Positions 36,726-48,764 of a DNA stretch of 64,000 bases are shown here, one piece after another. The position numbers and the translations under genes are program-made. Every line of letters begins with the position of its first letter. The first letter of the stretch is position 1. This DNA comes from Corallium rubrum (taxonomy: Eukaryota; Cnidaria; Anthozoa; Scleralcyonacea; Coralliidae), in assembly GCA_964035015.1 (NCBI GenBank), contig OZ036002.1:14091699-14155698 (forward strand). The letters run 5' to 3'. Below the pieces are notes generated by a model. The model saw nothing but the letters and a program-made list of their open reading frames with translations. It was not told the origin of the DNA and ran no database searches.

Positions 36726-37130
36726 TTATTTGGCAAGCTTGTTTACGTCAACAGCATTGGTGATATCCTTTTCAGCGGCAAGAATCATGCGATCGTTCAA
36801 ACGTTCTCCAGATATCTTGTTTCGTGAATAACTTTTCACAATCTTCATTAGGCTGAATGATCGCTCGTTCTTGACAACGGAAGGGGCGGCTGTTAGGAAT
36901 AATTTGTAAACCTTTGCAGCTAACTTATAGAGACCATGGTTTTTGGCAATTTTAACAGCGATCTTTGCAGCTATCGTGCATGTCATGAGTTTTGCTTCTA
37001 AACCTTGTGACTGACGTTCATCTTGCTCCCGGTTATGCTCCTTCAGTGCATACTCAAAGAAAACTGCCAATTCGCTGTGAATTGCACCACTTGATTCCAG
37101 TGAGAATGCCGACGGGAACGCAGCTACCAA
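36726..37130 (-). pseudogene. hAT transposase C-terminal domain (right arm)
   Basis: 134 codons identical in protein sequence to the left-arm copy; it ends early because one base change turns the lysine codon after NKLAK into TAA-type stop. It lies in the opposite orientation. Confidence 0.8.
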
Positions 37131-37683
37131 CTTTTGCGTGTCTTCAACTTTTCCGGTGTGAAACGAGTGTCGAAACTCGAAAAGTTTAAACCATTTTAAC
37201 CTTTTGCGAAGGATGTCAGATTACAATTGCGTTTCGCTGCGGGATACGATATATGCGCGATTCCTTGGCTCGCGAATCGCGCCTGTGGCAATGAAATTTG
37301 ACCCATTGCGGTGCGGAAGGGGAAAATTACACGTGTATTCAAGAGTTCAAGCCTTACATGAGCTGATATAATTTAATTTTACTGAATTTTCAGATTTCAA
37401 TGTCTTTTGTCTGTCTCAATTTAACAGATTTATTTACCTGATTTTTTACCGGACTGTTTCATGATTTTACCTGAATTTTTTTCTTCACCTGAGTTGGGGG
37501 GGGGTGTAGCACCCCCCCACACCCCCCCGCTCGCTACGTCCCTGGATAGAAGAAATATCAATCAAGTGGAATATCGTAATATGATAGTGATGACCCCTAT
37601 GCATTCCCTATATATGTGATGGGAGAGAGCCAATACAACGTGGTTGCTGTGACATAATTATTACAAGGTACCCCAACTGAAAT

Positions 37684-37974
37684 GTTGATGACTCTGGTGC
37701 CCAATCCACTGTGCTTGGAGAAAATCAATTCAAGGTGCTAAAAGATCGGGGGTTACAAGTCAACTTGGAACCGGAAGACAGAAAGCTCAGAGTATATTGG
37801 GGGAAGTCTGCCCGCAGGCTAAGAGTATATGGCAACAGCAGCTTGTCAGTGGTTGGCGAATTCAAGGCTGTTATAGAGTGTGAAAAGGAAAAGATGGAGA
37901 AAACAGTCCTGGTAACAGAAGGAGAAGGAGTGTCGAGCTGGCAAGTGGGGCCGGCGGGCCATGCCCCCCAGTGA
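37684..37974 (+). pseudogene. Retropepsin fragment of an LTR retrotransposon
   Basis: The plus strand encodes VDDSGAQSTVLGENQFKVLK, with the DSGA active site of a retroviral-type aspartic protease, and continues RGLQVNLEPEDRKLRVYWGK and SSLSVVGEFKAVIECEKEKM. RKLRVYWGKSARRLRVYGNS shows a small internal duplication of the LRVY segment. The frame then runs into GGGGGCGCC-rich sequence. No Gag or RT is attached. Confidence 0.7.
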
Positions 37975-38500
37975 AGATTTTTTTAGGGGGCGCCAAAACT
38001 TAAAGGGGGCGCCAAAATTGCCCCAAAGGACGGAAAGGACACAAAAGCGTTAGTCAGAATTTTGTCAGAATCCGATGAGCCAAAGAGAGAAACAAGACTT
38101 TGCGATTGTTCGAGATCTCAGATCTGTACGGCACTGCCTGTGGAAGAATTCACAGTTCACAGTAACAAAACACCTCGCGCCCGTGCAACATCTTCCTGAA
38201 TTCCGTCGTTCTGACTGCCGCAAGCACTAACTGACGTGCTTGTACGCTTATACTTTGCTATTTCTTCAGTTTTTATGAATACCAACATTACTGTCAATGT
38301 CTCAAAGGATGTGAATTGCTAATTGTGAAGTGAGTTGCCTTACGATTACTGCATGGTACTAATTAGTCTTGTAATTATCTCATATATCCTTCTGTGTCCC
38401 TGTCTTGACTCGTAGGAAATTATTCAATTGATTTTGTCGAATAAATTGAAATTAAACTCTACAAAGACTATACTAGTATATAGCGATGGGCCGCCTACCG
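37975..38500. other. Intergenic, nothing recognised
   Basis: GGGGGCGCCAAAA units occur twice at the left end. No coding frame is supported. Confidence 0.3.
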
Positions 38501-38729
38501 GCATTCCGAATGTTCCATCGTTCCATTTTTGCCAAAGAAAGCAATGGTTCTGATTCTCAACAAGCATCGCAATGGACACTTGTTAGTTATCAAGCGTGGA
38601 AGCACGACATTAAAAAGGAACATTGATCACGTTTTGACGTTCTCTACTCCGGGGATGGCGAAGCATGTTCTTCTGAAGAGATGGTACCATGAACTCGACT
38701 CAATTAGCAGTGATAAACCCAAGCAGTGA
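38501..38729 (+). pseudogene. Possible Gypsy integrase C-terminal tail
   Basis: The frame has NKHRNGHLLVIKRGSTTLKR then NIDHVLTF, resembling the SH3-like tail with a TLKRNISHV-type motif in Gypsy/BEL integrases. It is short and could belong with the protease fragment 0.5 kb upstream. Low certainty. Confidence 0.35.
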
Positions 38730-39465
38730 CCCAAGTGAGCCAGTCGACGATATTAGGTCAGGAGATCAAGTCGTGAAAGAACGAAACCAGTATGGTGCAA
38801 GGATTAGTTGAACGTCCACAAGGCGTAACATATTTGATATTATTTGTTAAAAAACAAAAAAAAAACAAGAGGCAGTGTACAGGTTAGGTTATCTGTGCCG
38901 GGAGACTGGGGAGGACGTATGTGTGAGACAAGATGTCGAGTTGTCAACATGAGTTAAAACTCAACAAGACGCCTGCTTAGACGTTCACTCGGGCTACGAT
39001 AACAATGCGGCTTTGGCATAGCCTATGCACGAAACAGCGCAACAGCGTTGCACATATTAAGCGTTTGTTAAAAAGTACAAAATAACCTACAGTTCTACAG
39101 TGCTAGATTAGGTAGTTTCAAGCGATCATTGGACAACCCCGTGAAGTTACCTACTAGTTCTACATGAGCTACACCGGCAAACCATTGGTGCAGCTGGCGA
39201 ACTGGCAGCGAATTTAACGGCGTTAATCTAGACGTGCCAACAGTAACAAACAGTTCAACCATAATGTCAGATTGTGAGCATGAGTAATACTATTCAGAAT
39301 TAAAATTCAATAAATCATATAAATAATTTATAATCAGTTTGTCTTGATCGAGACGGCGGAATATTAACCCAGATCGAAATAATAGCTCAGCTGCTGCATC
39401 GTTTGGTGTAGATTTACCGCCATCAATGTCTGCAGTTGTAAGCGTAGTGAGCATATTTAACATTA
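38730..39465. other. Intergenic, nothing recognised
   Basis: No frame or repeat identified. Confidence 0.3.
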
Positions 39466-39563
39466 ACACTTTGAAGCCTGACGACGAGTCTTTAGTGTTT
39501 TATTCTGACTAACGCCAGACGATTTTATTCAGCGCGGGGAGAGGTCAAGGCCTCAAAGTGTTA
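39466..39563. repeat. CACTTTGAAG foldback repeat, single copy
   Basis: TAACACTTTGAAGCCTGACG at the left and CAAGGCCTCAAAGTGTTAA at the right form ends of a ~100 bp element, related to 18600-18880 and 8520-8690. Confidence 0.85.
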
Positions 39564-39865
39564 ACACGGTTGTCAGCAACATGATTGAACAATAACAGTG
39601 TTCAGTAAGTCACTACCCCCCCCCCCCCCGAAATGCTGAAAGCGGCGAGAGAACCTCTTGTCGAAGACGCTACTAATCTCACTTTGATGTTGCAGTAATC
39701 TAATTAAATTGACCGGGGGGGCGTAAAACTTTTTGCACCACTAATAGAAATTTTTATATATTAAGGACGTTTGAGGCGCAGGCTAGGAGAAATAAACTAT
39801 AAAAGTCTAGAAATTTGGCCGTTTTACCAGTCGAGCAAGAAAAAAACCACAACAGCCCACGAGAC

Positions 39866-40275
39866 AAGACAAGACAAGACAAGACAAGACAAGACAAGAC
39901 AAGACAAGACAAGACAAGACAAGACAAGACAAGACAACTTTTTTATTTTTTATTTTTTTTTTTTTTATTTATCAATATTTGTACCTGGCGGTAACAGGAG
40001 AAGTAACAATAGGACTCTAGGTCCCTTACAAGGTTATTCTCCACTATACGGATCCCAACTAACCCCTAGGTGTTGATTTTACGGAGGGAGGAAAACCGGA
40101 GAACCCGGTGAAAAACCCTCGGAGCACAGGAGAGACCAACTAAACTCTACTCACATGAGTCTCAAGCTCGAGAACGGGATTGTCCCAGATGGTCACCCAT
40201 CCAAGTACTAACCCCGTCTAACCGGGCTTAACTATTGGTGAGAGGCAGCGCCCTAACAGCACACGCCATCCGTTA
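39866..40275 (-). mobile_element. 5S rRNA-derived SINE with (CTTGT)n tail
   Basis: On the minus strand the head (about 40270-40160) reads CTCACCAATAGTTAAGCCCG, GGTTAGTACTTGGATGGGTG and ACC, the conserved 3' half of 5S rRNA including the internal control region. A unique body follows (CACCGGGTTCTCCGG and TTTTCCTCCCTCCGT), then an A/T stretch and a pentamer array at 39866-39936. 5S-headed SINEs (SINE3 type) are known in other animals; the body here is not one I can name. Confidence 0.75.
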
Positions 40276-40280
40276 TTAGT

Positions 40281-41540
40281 TGCGCTGAATGACTCGCCCG
40301 ACCGCTTCAGTGATCAAATTATTTATTCGTTTGATCATTTCAAAATCACTTGCAAGCTACAGTAACAGGAAAATTCTTATCCATAGGGCAGAATTTTTTT
40401 CCCCCATGGCGCTTCAGTTTCTATACCGCTGCTATTCAGAAAAATTGCGAAAACGAAACCGAATTTTATACGTGTACAACTACAACGCAAAAATGTCACC
40501 CGTTCACAGAAATAACAATTATTCACTGGTGTGTTTGGGGGCTTTGGGCGATAAAGATATAACCAGACGTTTTGAACTTTTTCATGTAATGACACGAGAG
40601 AAAATACGCCGCAGCCAAATTATACAGGGAAAGTAAAAAGAAATTGAGACAAATAAAGCGCCATTGTTTACGTTTTCTTTTGAATCAATGCGTGTGAATA
40701 ATTTGCTTGTGACGTACGCGCCAAATATTCTTTAATTTTTCCGTGCAAGTTTTTTCAAATCAGTGTTAGTTCACGTTCTCTTCTTTAATAGAGTGTTCAT
40801 AAACAACGGATTTTTATTCTTTAGCATGCATGAGATGACTGGATGAGGTCAAAATAGGAGTTAAAAAATAAACAGCTATCAATTCGTTGGTGGTTAATAT
40901 AAATACAAATGCATGGCTCCTTGCTTTTGGCAGGCATTATATACGACGCTGTCATTATATTCATAATAAAATTAGCGATAGGACTTATAAATTACAATCA
41001 CAGAATGATATAACAAGTTGATTTATGCAACAGTTGTATTCAAATTAAAAAAAAACACGTCATACTTGAATGCCACGGCGAACCACTAGAGAATATTGAA
41101 AAGCTTGCTGAACGACGTTCTCGGTATATGGTATATATAAGTTATAGTTCGGCGGCAGATTATTTTTTAGATGTTAATACTCGAACGCCCAATCCGTATG
41201 GCAACGTAGAAATATTTCTTGAGTAAGAGAAATAATAGTTTAGTCAACGCACTGAAATAATATTTATACCTCTCACGCGGAAATGTGCACCAGCAACGGT
41301 ATTTGTTAGTTCTTGTTCTTTACGGCTTTGTTTTGCAATTTTGCTCCGGAGATTTTAACATAACGATGCTACAAACGTCTTGCAAAATGCAGTATATTTC
41401 TTCACGCCTCCAACCTTCGACTTGCAGTTGTATAATTATTTTTTTTAATCGAAACCCCCCTAACAGATTTCTTAGCCAATCAGAAAATGGGGTCAAGATC
41501 TGACCCTAGCGACTTCATTGGCTCGGAGCGATCAAAGAAA
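40281..41540. other. Intergenic, nothing recognised
   Basis: A 115-codon plus-strand frame at 40289-40636 lacks any known motif and is probably chance. Confidence 0.3.
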
Positions 41541-41640
41541 CGGCCAGTTCGACCAGAGGTTCTCTCGCCGCTTTCAGCATTTCGGGGGGGAGCGGGCGGC
41601 GTAGGACCTCTGGGACCAGGGTAGTAAGTCACTTGTATCT

Positions 41641-42368
41641 TCTAAAACTTCGAGAGTACTTCGTCAAATAGGTGGCTGTCGAGTCGAGCATGTTAGCTGT
41701 GATGCAGGTGAGCACGCACCAGGATTGGTTAAGCCTGATCAGCTGACCGTACACCGGAAGTAAAATGTGCAAAAATGCAATTTTATGACACCGGAAAAAA
41801 TACAAACACAGAAAGCGAGGCGAACGCGAAGGTAGCCCGAGAGTAATAAATGTTTATAGTTCGATCCTTATCAATCCTGAGTCGTTATTACAGGTAAGCC
41901 AGGATTGGTGACAGCTAACCATGTTACTAACGAATGTGATTAGCCAAACCGACATCTGGAGAAGCGTACATTCAATGCCTTCATTTGCGCGATGTTATTC
42001 AGATGTAGATTTATTACTTCCATTCGGAGGTATATTTTCTACTTCCAATTTAGATTTCAAATTTTTCCCGAATTTTTCAAACTCTTGTTATGTTTTGATG
42101 GTAAAAATTCTACTTCCATTTCATAGTACAACATGCATTTTAGCTAATTTGTGCCATGTTATTTGCAGGGACTTTATCTACTTCCAGTTTAGCTTTCGAA
42201 TTTTACCGAATTTATGCGAACTCTTGTTATGTTTTAGAGGTAGAAATTCTGCTTCCTTTTCGTAACACAGCATTTTATTTAAAGGCACATTTGTGGTTTA
42301 AAATTTGTTTTAGTGACATGTTTGTGATTTTTTTATTCCAGTTAGTATATTTTTAATTATCTGCATGC
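41641..42368. other. Intergenic, nothing recognised
   Basis: A weak internal duplication (CTACTTCCATTTCATAG / CTGCTTCCTTTTCGTAA with CGAATTTTTC words, about 42005-42265) was noticed. No gene. Confidence 0.3.
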
Positions 42369-42407
42369 CTTTTATTTATTTATTTGTTTACTTATTCATT
42401 TATTTAC

Positions 42408-42462
<55 letters not shown>

Positions 42463-42464
42463 TA
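42369..42464. repeat. (TTTA)n microsatellite
   Basis: ATTTATTTATTT run, imperfect at its start. Confidence 0.95.
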
Positions 42465-44760
42465 GTTTCTTTCGGTGTTTTGCTGAGATTATAAAAATCT
42501 TTAGATTTTGCCTAAAATATTTATTTTCAGAAGTATAATGTTCACAAATTGGGGTGTTTTTATTAATATTTGCATACCTTAACTAAATTTGGCTTGGTTT
42601 ATTTTGCCAAAATTTTCAAGTTTGGAATTTACAGAAATAGTTTCAGTGGAACACGCTACAAGCGCATCTAAACCAATCAAACTAATCTAACCAGTCTGGC
42701 CAAACTCAACTGTAGTGAAATAGTGACCCAGTTTGAAACGTTTGATCAAATGTCTGTTTTCCTAAAATATTAATGAGTATAATATGAGGGGGTTTCCTTG
42801 GACACACTTGCGTAGGATAATACACAAACTCTACGAAAGACGAAAGAAATAAGCAAATCTAAACCCGTATTCAAAGCTCGATTAATACTTTCTAGGTATT
42901 TTACAGACAAATCCCACCCATAATTGATTTGCACTAAATCTGCTTGCATCATTGAACTCTAAGTAAACTGGAACGATAACTTGATGGCGTATCATGAAGC
43001 CAAAAATGGCGGACATGGGGGACGCCATGCACGTCAATCCCAGTCCCTTTTACTGTATAACCGAGAGAAAATGAAGCTGAATTTGGTGAACTGGGTTGCA
43101 AACAAAAACTGAACTTGTTAACCACTTTTAGGCTTAAATCAAATTCCAATATACCGTAGAGTAGGTGAACACTGACATGACGAGTAAAAACAAGGAAAAC
43201 AGTAAAAATATAAGCTCTCAAATGAAAGCCAACAATATGCAACCAAAATTGCCATTGGTTTGGACAAATATAAAGAAAATACATATGAAACCCAGGTTTA
43301 AAATGAAGAGGTTGTTTATAAAAACAGTTAGGTTTTAAATTTCTCAATTTTCAGTAGGAAAAAAACAACAAAATGCACTTTACCGTGTGTTATTACAGCT
43401 CTGGAATTACTCTTCGTATCGAAAAATGTCAGATTTAGCATTTCCACAACTGAAACTTGAGTTAAAGCTATAATTTAGCATTGTCTTATTACTAATTCTT
43501 GCCAGACAACCTTCAAACGTTTGAGATAACAAAGAAAAATAAGAGAAACCTGCATTTTCCGTACGAGTTTCGGACTCGAATTTTGCTTTTGTTCGGCAGA
43601 TATTTCGTCATTCAATCCATTTTCGTGTGTAGAAATTGTTCAGGTACAAGGCCAATAAGCCCAATACATACTATCTTCTTCGCTATCATCTATAAAAAAA
43701 CTTTAGGTCTAAAAAATGGTTGTTTTTTGCAGCGAGTTTTCAGTTTTTCATTGTACGTGCCCCTCATAGGTTCTGTTGACGTCAGACGTGCAATGGCGAC
43801 CCCCAGCGGCCGGAAGTTTGACTTCACCCAATCATAGGGCCTTTCTTATGGAGTTAGCGTTCCAGTTTATTTAGAGTTCAATGGCTTGCATGTATTGAAA
43901 GATAAATTCTAAATCAGGTTTTGCTTGGGGTTAACAGGAAATAATAAGTAGCCAGTTTGGCGGCTTAGTTACTTTATAATTACATAATAATACATGGGGA
44001 AAATGCATGTTTTGCGTGGGCTAGCAAGAAATATGAGTATAACAAATAAAAACATTATTATTAACACTAAATTATCTATTTAATGTTCAAACCTTCAAAG
44101 AACAGAAATTGTCATCGATATGTCACATAAATAGATCTATTTTAAATTTTACCTTTAATATTTGCAAGAACTTGGTGCAGGCACTTGTTTTAACAAGTTT
44201 TATTAAAATGATCATTACGCTATACCCGAATGCGGTCACGGACGTGCGCGTTGCATGCATAGTTTCTAATCACGTTTAGGAGATCGATTAATGTCTTTCT
44301 AGCTCAGCTCAGCTACCGGAATGATTTTATGTCACGAAAACTTTTATTTGACTGTAATAAACAATTAGGATATCCTTTGTGCTATACTCACAAAAAGCCC
44401 CCAACAAATTTTGCTTTCGGTTTTCTATTGCGATATACACTACAAAAGGCAATACTTCCAATAATAGAATATAATCTTAATGGTTTCACTGCCATACATC
44501 TCACTCTGATGCGCTAAATTCTGTCGTTAGCTAGAGAAAAATAACAAAAGTTGACTGGCGGTGAAAACGTCAATGCACTCGTTTGCTTGTGATCGGTAAT
44601 ATTAAGTATGACCTAAAGCTATAAGCGAGACAAAGAAATTATCGTTGGGAACGTTCAATGTCATCTACGCCAACGCTGAACAGTGGCGGCCAGAATTATC
44701 ACAGAAGCAGTACTCCAGTGCCATAGACATATAGTCTACACCAAGGGATTTTCAAGATGA
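42465..44760. other. Intergenic, one old repeat copy
   Basis: About 42655-42905 resembles 47695-47980 (ATCTAAACCAATCAAACTAATC / GTGACCCAGTTTGAAA words), a diverged dispersed repeat. I see no supported coding region elsewhere in this stretch. Confidence 0.35.
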
Positions 44761-45165
44761 AATTTCCGGAGATACCGTGGTATGATACAGCCATGATATA
44801 CGCCCAATTTCACACAGTGAATTATAAATTGTGCTGGTAAAAATTATTAACAAGAACACGGACCTAATTCGAAGGTGCTAAACTGCTACCATATATATAT
44901 AAGTATAACGAAATGCTGATAGTTTTCTTTGATGAACTGAAACTCAGCTCAAAACGTCAGTATTCCGTTATGAAGACTAATCCCGGCAATTTACAATTAA
45001 ATTCTCCACTTTGCTCTTTACAAAACACTGCTTACGCAACACTCTACTTTTTGGCTTATTATACTCAAACGTCTAATAGGTTTTCTCTGACTATAGCTAC
45101 TCCGATTAAACTTAACTATATATCGAAACACTCTGTCCAGGTTGTATTTAAACTGGTCAGTCGTT
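44760..45165 (+). repeat. Penelope-type repeat, hammerhead-like variant, plus copy
   Basis: Inverted copy of 48090-48480. The core at 44929-44970 reads TTGATGAACTGAAACTCAGC then TCAAAACGTCAGTATTCCGT and TA. The layout equals the CTGACGA/CGAAAC family but with different stems. Confidence 0.65.
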
Positions 45166-45248
45166 TACATTCCGCGACTGAGAACTATAACAAAAATGAT
45201 AATAAACAGCTTTCTTCTATTAGACTCGCTAACAAATCTTTGGCACAA

Positions 45249-45450
45249 TGAATGAATGAATGAATGAATGAATGAATGAATGAATGAATGAATGAATGAA
45301 TGAATGAATGAATGAATGAATGAATGAATGAATGAATGAATGAATGAATGAATGAATGAGTAACTTTATTTAAGTGTCAATGTATTTAGCTCTATTACAG
45401 CTAATTGGGGACACTATTTATATAAGTTTTAAACTAAAATAGGAATATTT
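45249..45450 (-). pseudogene. LINE 3' end with (CATT)n tail
   Basis: On the minus strand AGCTGTAATAGAGCTAAATA and CTTAAATAAAGTTACT precede a (CATT)n run of about 110 bp. The AAATAAAGTTA end and tetranucleotide tail parallel the LINE at 9953. Confidence 0.7.
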
Positions 45451-45464
45451 TATATTAGCATATA

Positions 45465-45960
45465 CCTCGCAGGTGAATAGTGCTTTTCACGCAATCTGAT
45501 TGGTTCCTCTAGCTCGGGATATCCTGCACTATTCACCTGCGGGCAAAACAAAATGGCGGACAATTTTGCTTTATGTTTACTGAAGCAGGAGATTTTGTTG
45601 ATAAACAAGGCTGATATAGTAGAATAACGAGAAAAGTCAACAAAATTAAGTAGAAGAGTGTCCACAGGTATGTTTCTTTACAATTTTCTATCCACTAAAT
45701 ATCTTCAAAAGTTGTAAAAACTGTTTTGTCGACAATATCGAGTACGCCGTCGCCAAGTGCCCAAGTTGCTAGCGGCCGTGTCTTGTATAAAAATACCGAA
45801 AAATATAAGAATGTTAAACTTGTTATTTCATTTATGAGGTATATGCTAAAACAATTATTCACCTCAGTGTCGGTGAATAGTGTGGATATTCACCTCGCCG
45901 AAGCGGCTCGGTGAATATCCAGCACTATTCACCTCCACTTCGGTGAATAATTGTTAACTA
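45465..45960. repeat. Foldback element with ATGGCGGAC and GCCGAAGCGGC apex
   Basis: CACTATTCACCTGCG and CTCGCCGAAGCGGCTCGG hairpins flank a short frame that starts AAAATGGCGGACAATTTTGC. Layout is like 63470-63950 and 33030-33600. Confidence 0.7.
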
Positions 45961-46097
45961 TTAGATCAAAATTTCTCTATATTTACAATAATTTACCTAT
46001 TAAAACTATTAAGAATATTTCTTAAAATACACATACAATATGATAGATAAATAGCTCAATAAATAAAATAACAATAAAAATTAAGTTGAACACAATG

Positions 46098-46508
46098 CCT
46101 GGTTCATACGTCGCATTTAATTCATAGTTAGCTATATAGTCGACGTAAACTCGAATTCTTTTCATGCGACGAATTTATTTCAGTGACGCGAGCAAGGAAA
46201 ATCCCGCTAGATCGCGCCAAAAACGCCAGTACGCATGCGAAGTAAAACAAAAATCTGATAACGTTTCAAAAAATATGTTATGATAATTTATGCATTTAAT
46301 TCAATGCGACGATACAGCGACGTCTGAAACCAACACGCATTTCGGACGTTGTATCCGTCTCACCGTACGTGAGGGATGCAACGTCCCAGACGAATTTAAC
46401 TCTTCAGTCGAATTTAATTCGTTTCATATACGTCACACGATATAGTCCACATTTAATTGATTGAGTCAAATTCGTCTGAATTAAATGCGACGTATATGAA
46501 CCAAGGCC
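46098..46508. mobile_element. TIR MITE
   Basis: CTGGTTCATACGTCGCATTTAA at the left, ATGCGACGTATATGAACCAAGG at the right; several inner copies of AATTCGTCTG and GACGTT words. No frame. Confidence 0.85.
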
Positions 46509-47147
46509 TACACGCGTTTTAGGTAAACATTTAGTATCTTCTTTAAGGTTAGGTATAGAGTTGTGATCATAGGTTCGGTAACAGTAACTCCTTTGTAAAA
46601 AACTAAGTCTGACAATTGGTTCCGTGCAGTACAAACGTGGCCAGATTATTGCAATCGCACGCATTTGCATGTCTTTCCTTAATTGTTTTGTTTAGTCCCT
46701 GTGGGTGTGTATAATAGATTTGATAAACAGAGCTTCCTTCACTTTATCAGTAGGAATGTTTTAATTCGTATATTTTAATCTTGAAGCAAAGGTAAAATCT
46801 TACGAAAATTCAAGATATATTCAAATGATTTGTCTTGATTCTAAAACGTAAAAACAACCAGAAAATGGGTATCCACAAAAAGGCTGTTCACATGGGAAGC
46901 GAGACAGGACGTTTTTAGTAAGGATTATAGGAACTGAAATCCTCAGAGAAGAACGTTCAATAGTGCAGTTTTGACGCAAACTGTGTCTATGGTTTCTCTT
47001 CTACACGAGAAGTCAGCCCAATAACGACTGTTTTGAGCGATCTTTTGACTATTTCCGAAGGGAGTAATTATACTGCTCAAGTGCTGGTGTGCATGTTACG
47101 TCATTGTCGCCATGTTGGTTGACGTTTTCAAAAGATTTTCATCATCT
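46509..47147. other. Intergenic, nothing recognised
   Basis: No gene or repeat identified. Confidence 0.3.
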
Positions 47148-47480
47148 GCAATTATTAAAGAAATACCAAATGGTTTTCCGTGTTTGGATACTCTGATCCA
47201 AACACGCAGGAAATTGCGAGACTGGAGAAAAGCGTAACAAAACACGAGCCGTAGGCGAGTGTGTTTAGCTTTTCGAAAGTCGAGCAATTTCCCAAGTGTT
47301 TGGATAAGAGTCTCCAAACACGGAAAAAACCATTTGGTATTTCTTTTATAAAATAATCACAAGTGAATATGATATACTGTCCGACATTTTCAAAAAATCG
47401 TGTTGGCAGGAATTTTCCGTGTTTGGATACTCTGATCCAAACACGGCAATTCAGACCAATCAGAGCTCGCGTAGTATACA
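47148..47480. mobile_element. Foldback MITE with CCGTGTTTGGA ends
   Basis: AAATACCAAATGGTTTTCCG...TTTGGATACTCTGATCC at 47160 is mirrored at 47295-47343; a partial third copy is at 47415-47452. The apex is GAGCCGTAGGCGAGTG-like. Confidence 0.8.
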
Positions 47481-48089
47481 TGTTATTTTATAAAATATCA
47501 TCCAACTTTGTCCTTCGAATCTCAAGGGATTGCATGTTGCACACCACCTATATCCAACGTTTGAGTTAAGAACTGTCAGACCACACTTTGTTGTATATGA
47601 GTGAAACTATAAATATGTATCTTTTTTCGAGAAACAAGTTCGATTGCTTACTTTTTTATAAGATTGGCTTCCAATTTTGATGAATTTCTAGCGAATTACA
47701 AGCGTATCTGAACCGACCAAAATGATCTAACTGGTCTGATGGAGTCTTTATAGTCCTTTATTAATATGCAATAAACAAGTATATCGTTCTTAACTGTAGC
47801 GCGTGTATGACTATATATAGTAACCCAGTTTGAAAGTTTAATCAAAGACCTGTATTCCTGAAATAGTAGTGAATATAACATAAGGGTATTAATTGGCTAC
47901 ATTGGCGTGGCAAACTTTACAAAAAGTTTAATAGACGACCTTGTAAATCCGTGTTTGAAGTTCGATAAAATATTCACAACATATGCAAATTTCACTAGTA
48001 AATTAGAGGCACGTCGGGTGTGTCGAAAATTCAAACGCGCAACTGACTATACCATTGTGTACTTGTTTGCATGTCGATGTATTTATTTT

Positions 48090-48620
48090 AAATACAACCT
48101 GGACAGAGTGTTTCGATATATCTTAAGTTTTAGACTACATGTATTTCCAAAATTAAAAATCGGAGTAGCTATATAGTCAGAGAAAACCTATTGACGCTTG
48201 AGTATAATATAAGCAAAAGAGCAGAGTGTTGCGTAAGCAGTGTTTTGTAAAGAGCAAGGTGGAGAATTTAATTGTAAATTGCCGGGATTAGTCTTCATAA
48301 CGGAATACTGACGTTTTGAGCTGAGTTTTTCATCAAAGAAAAATATCAGCATTTCGTTATACTTATATGATGGCAGTTTAGCACCTTCGAATTAGGCCCG
48401 TGTTCTTGTTAATAATTTTTACCAGCACAATTTATAATTCAGTGTGTGAAATTGAGCGTATGTCATGGCCGTATCATGCCACGGTATCTCCGGAAATTTC
48501 GTTATCAGTCGGACTCGGAAATCTCCTGAAATTCCCCTATTCGGACTGTAAGTACGAATTGGAAAATTTCCTGAGATTTCATCTTCCAAATCGTGAAATT
48601 TTCGGAGATTTCGTGCTATG
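48090..48620 (-). repeat. Penelope-type repeat, hammerhead-like variant, minus copy
   Basis: Inverted relative of 44760-45165. Core on the minus strand at 48297-48338. It continues into GATATCTCCGGAAATTTC-type words, present also near 44757. Confidence 0.65.
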
Positions 48621-48764
48621 ACTGATACGGCCACGATACTTTTACACAGTGATAATAAGCTAGGACTATTTAAGACCGATATTGTTTGGATGAATAACGT
48701 CACCTGCAATAACAGCAGATCGCCTTCACACGATGCTGGTCCAAAAGAATAACAGCAGCATATC

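Larger units (their letters stand above)
34725..37544. mobile_element. 2.8 kb inverted duplication of a hAT element end
   Basis: Two arms of about 910 bp (34725-35634 and 36637-37544) are near-identical inverted copies around a 1 kb centre. Outer ends read CAGGGACGTAGCGAGCGGGG and its complement, typical hAT ends; another CAGGGACGTAGCGAAGCC lies at the inner edge (near 35637). The outer flanks do not show matching 8-bp duplications. Each arm encodes the same hAT transposase C-terminus. Few differences between arms were seen, one making a stop in the right arm. Confidence 0.85.
39602..41640. mobile_element. Possible 2 kb TIR element
   Basis: CCCGAAATGCTGAAAGCGGC with GAGAGAACCTCT at 39630-39660 is mirrored at 41555-41590, with GTAAGTCACT-like words at both outer edges. 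The interior includes the 5S-like SINE. No transposase frame is recognised. Confidence 0.5.

Noticed and set aside
40160..40270. Working 5S rRNA gene
   Set aside because: Only part of a 5S sequence is present, and it continues into a SINE body and pentamer tail.
40289..40636. 115-codon plus-strand frame as a gene
   Set aside because: No recognised domain; composition is like the surrounding intergenic DNA, inside a possible TIR element.
43499..43837. 112-codon plus-strand frame as an exon
   Set aside because: No domain similarity that I can name and no convincing splice partners.
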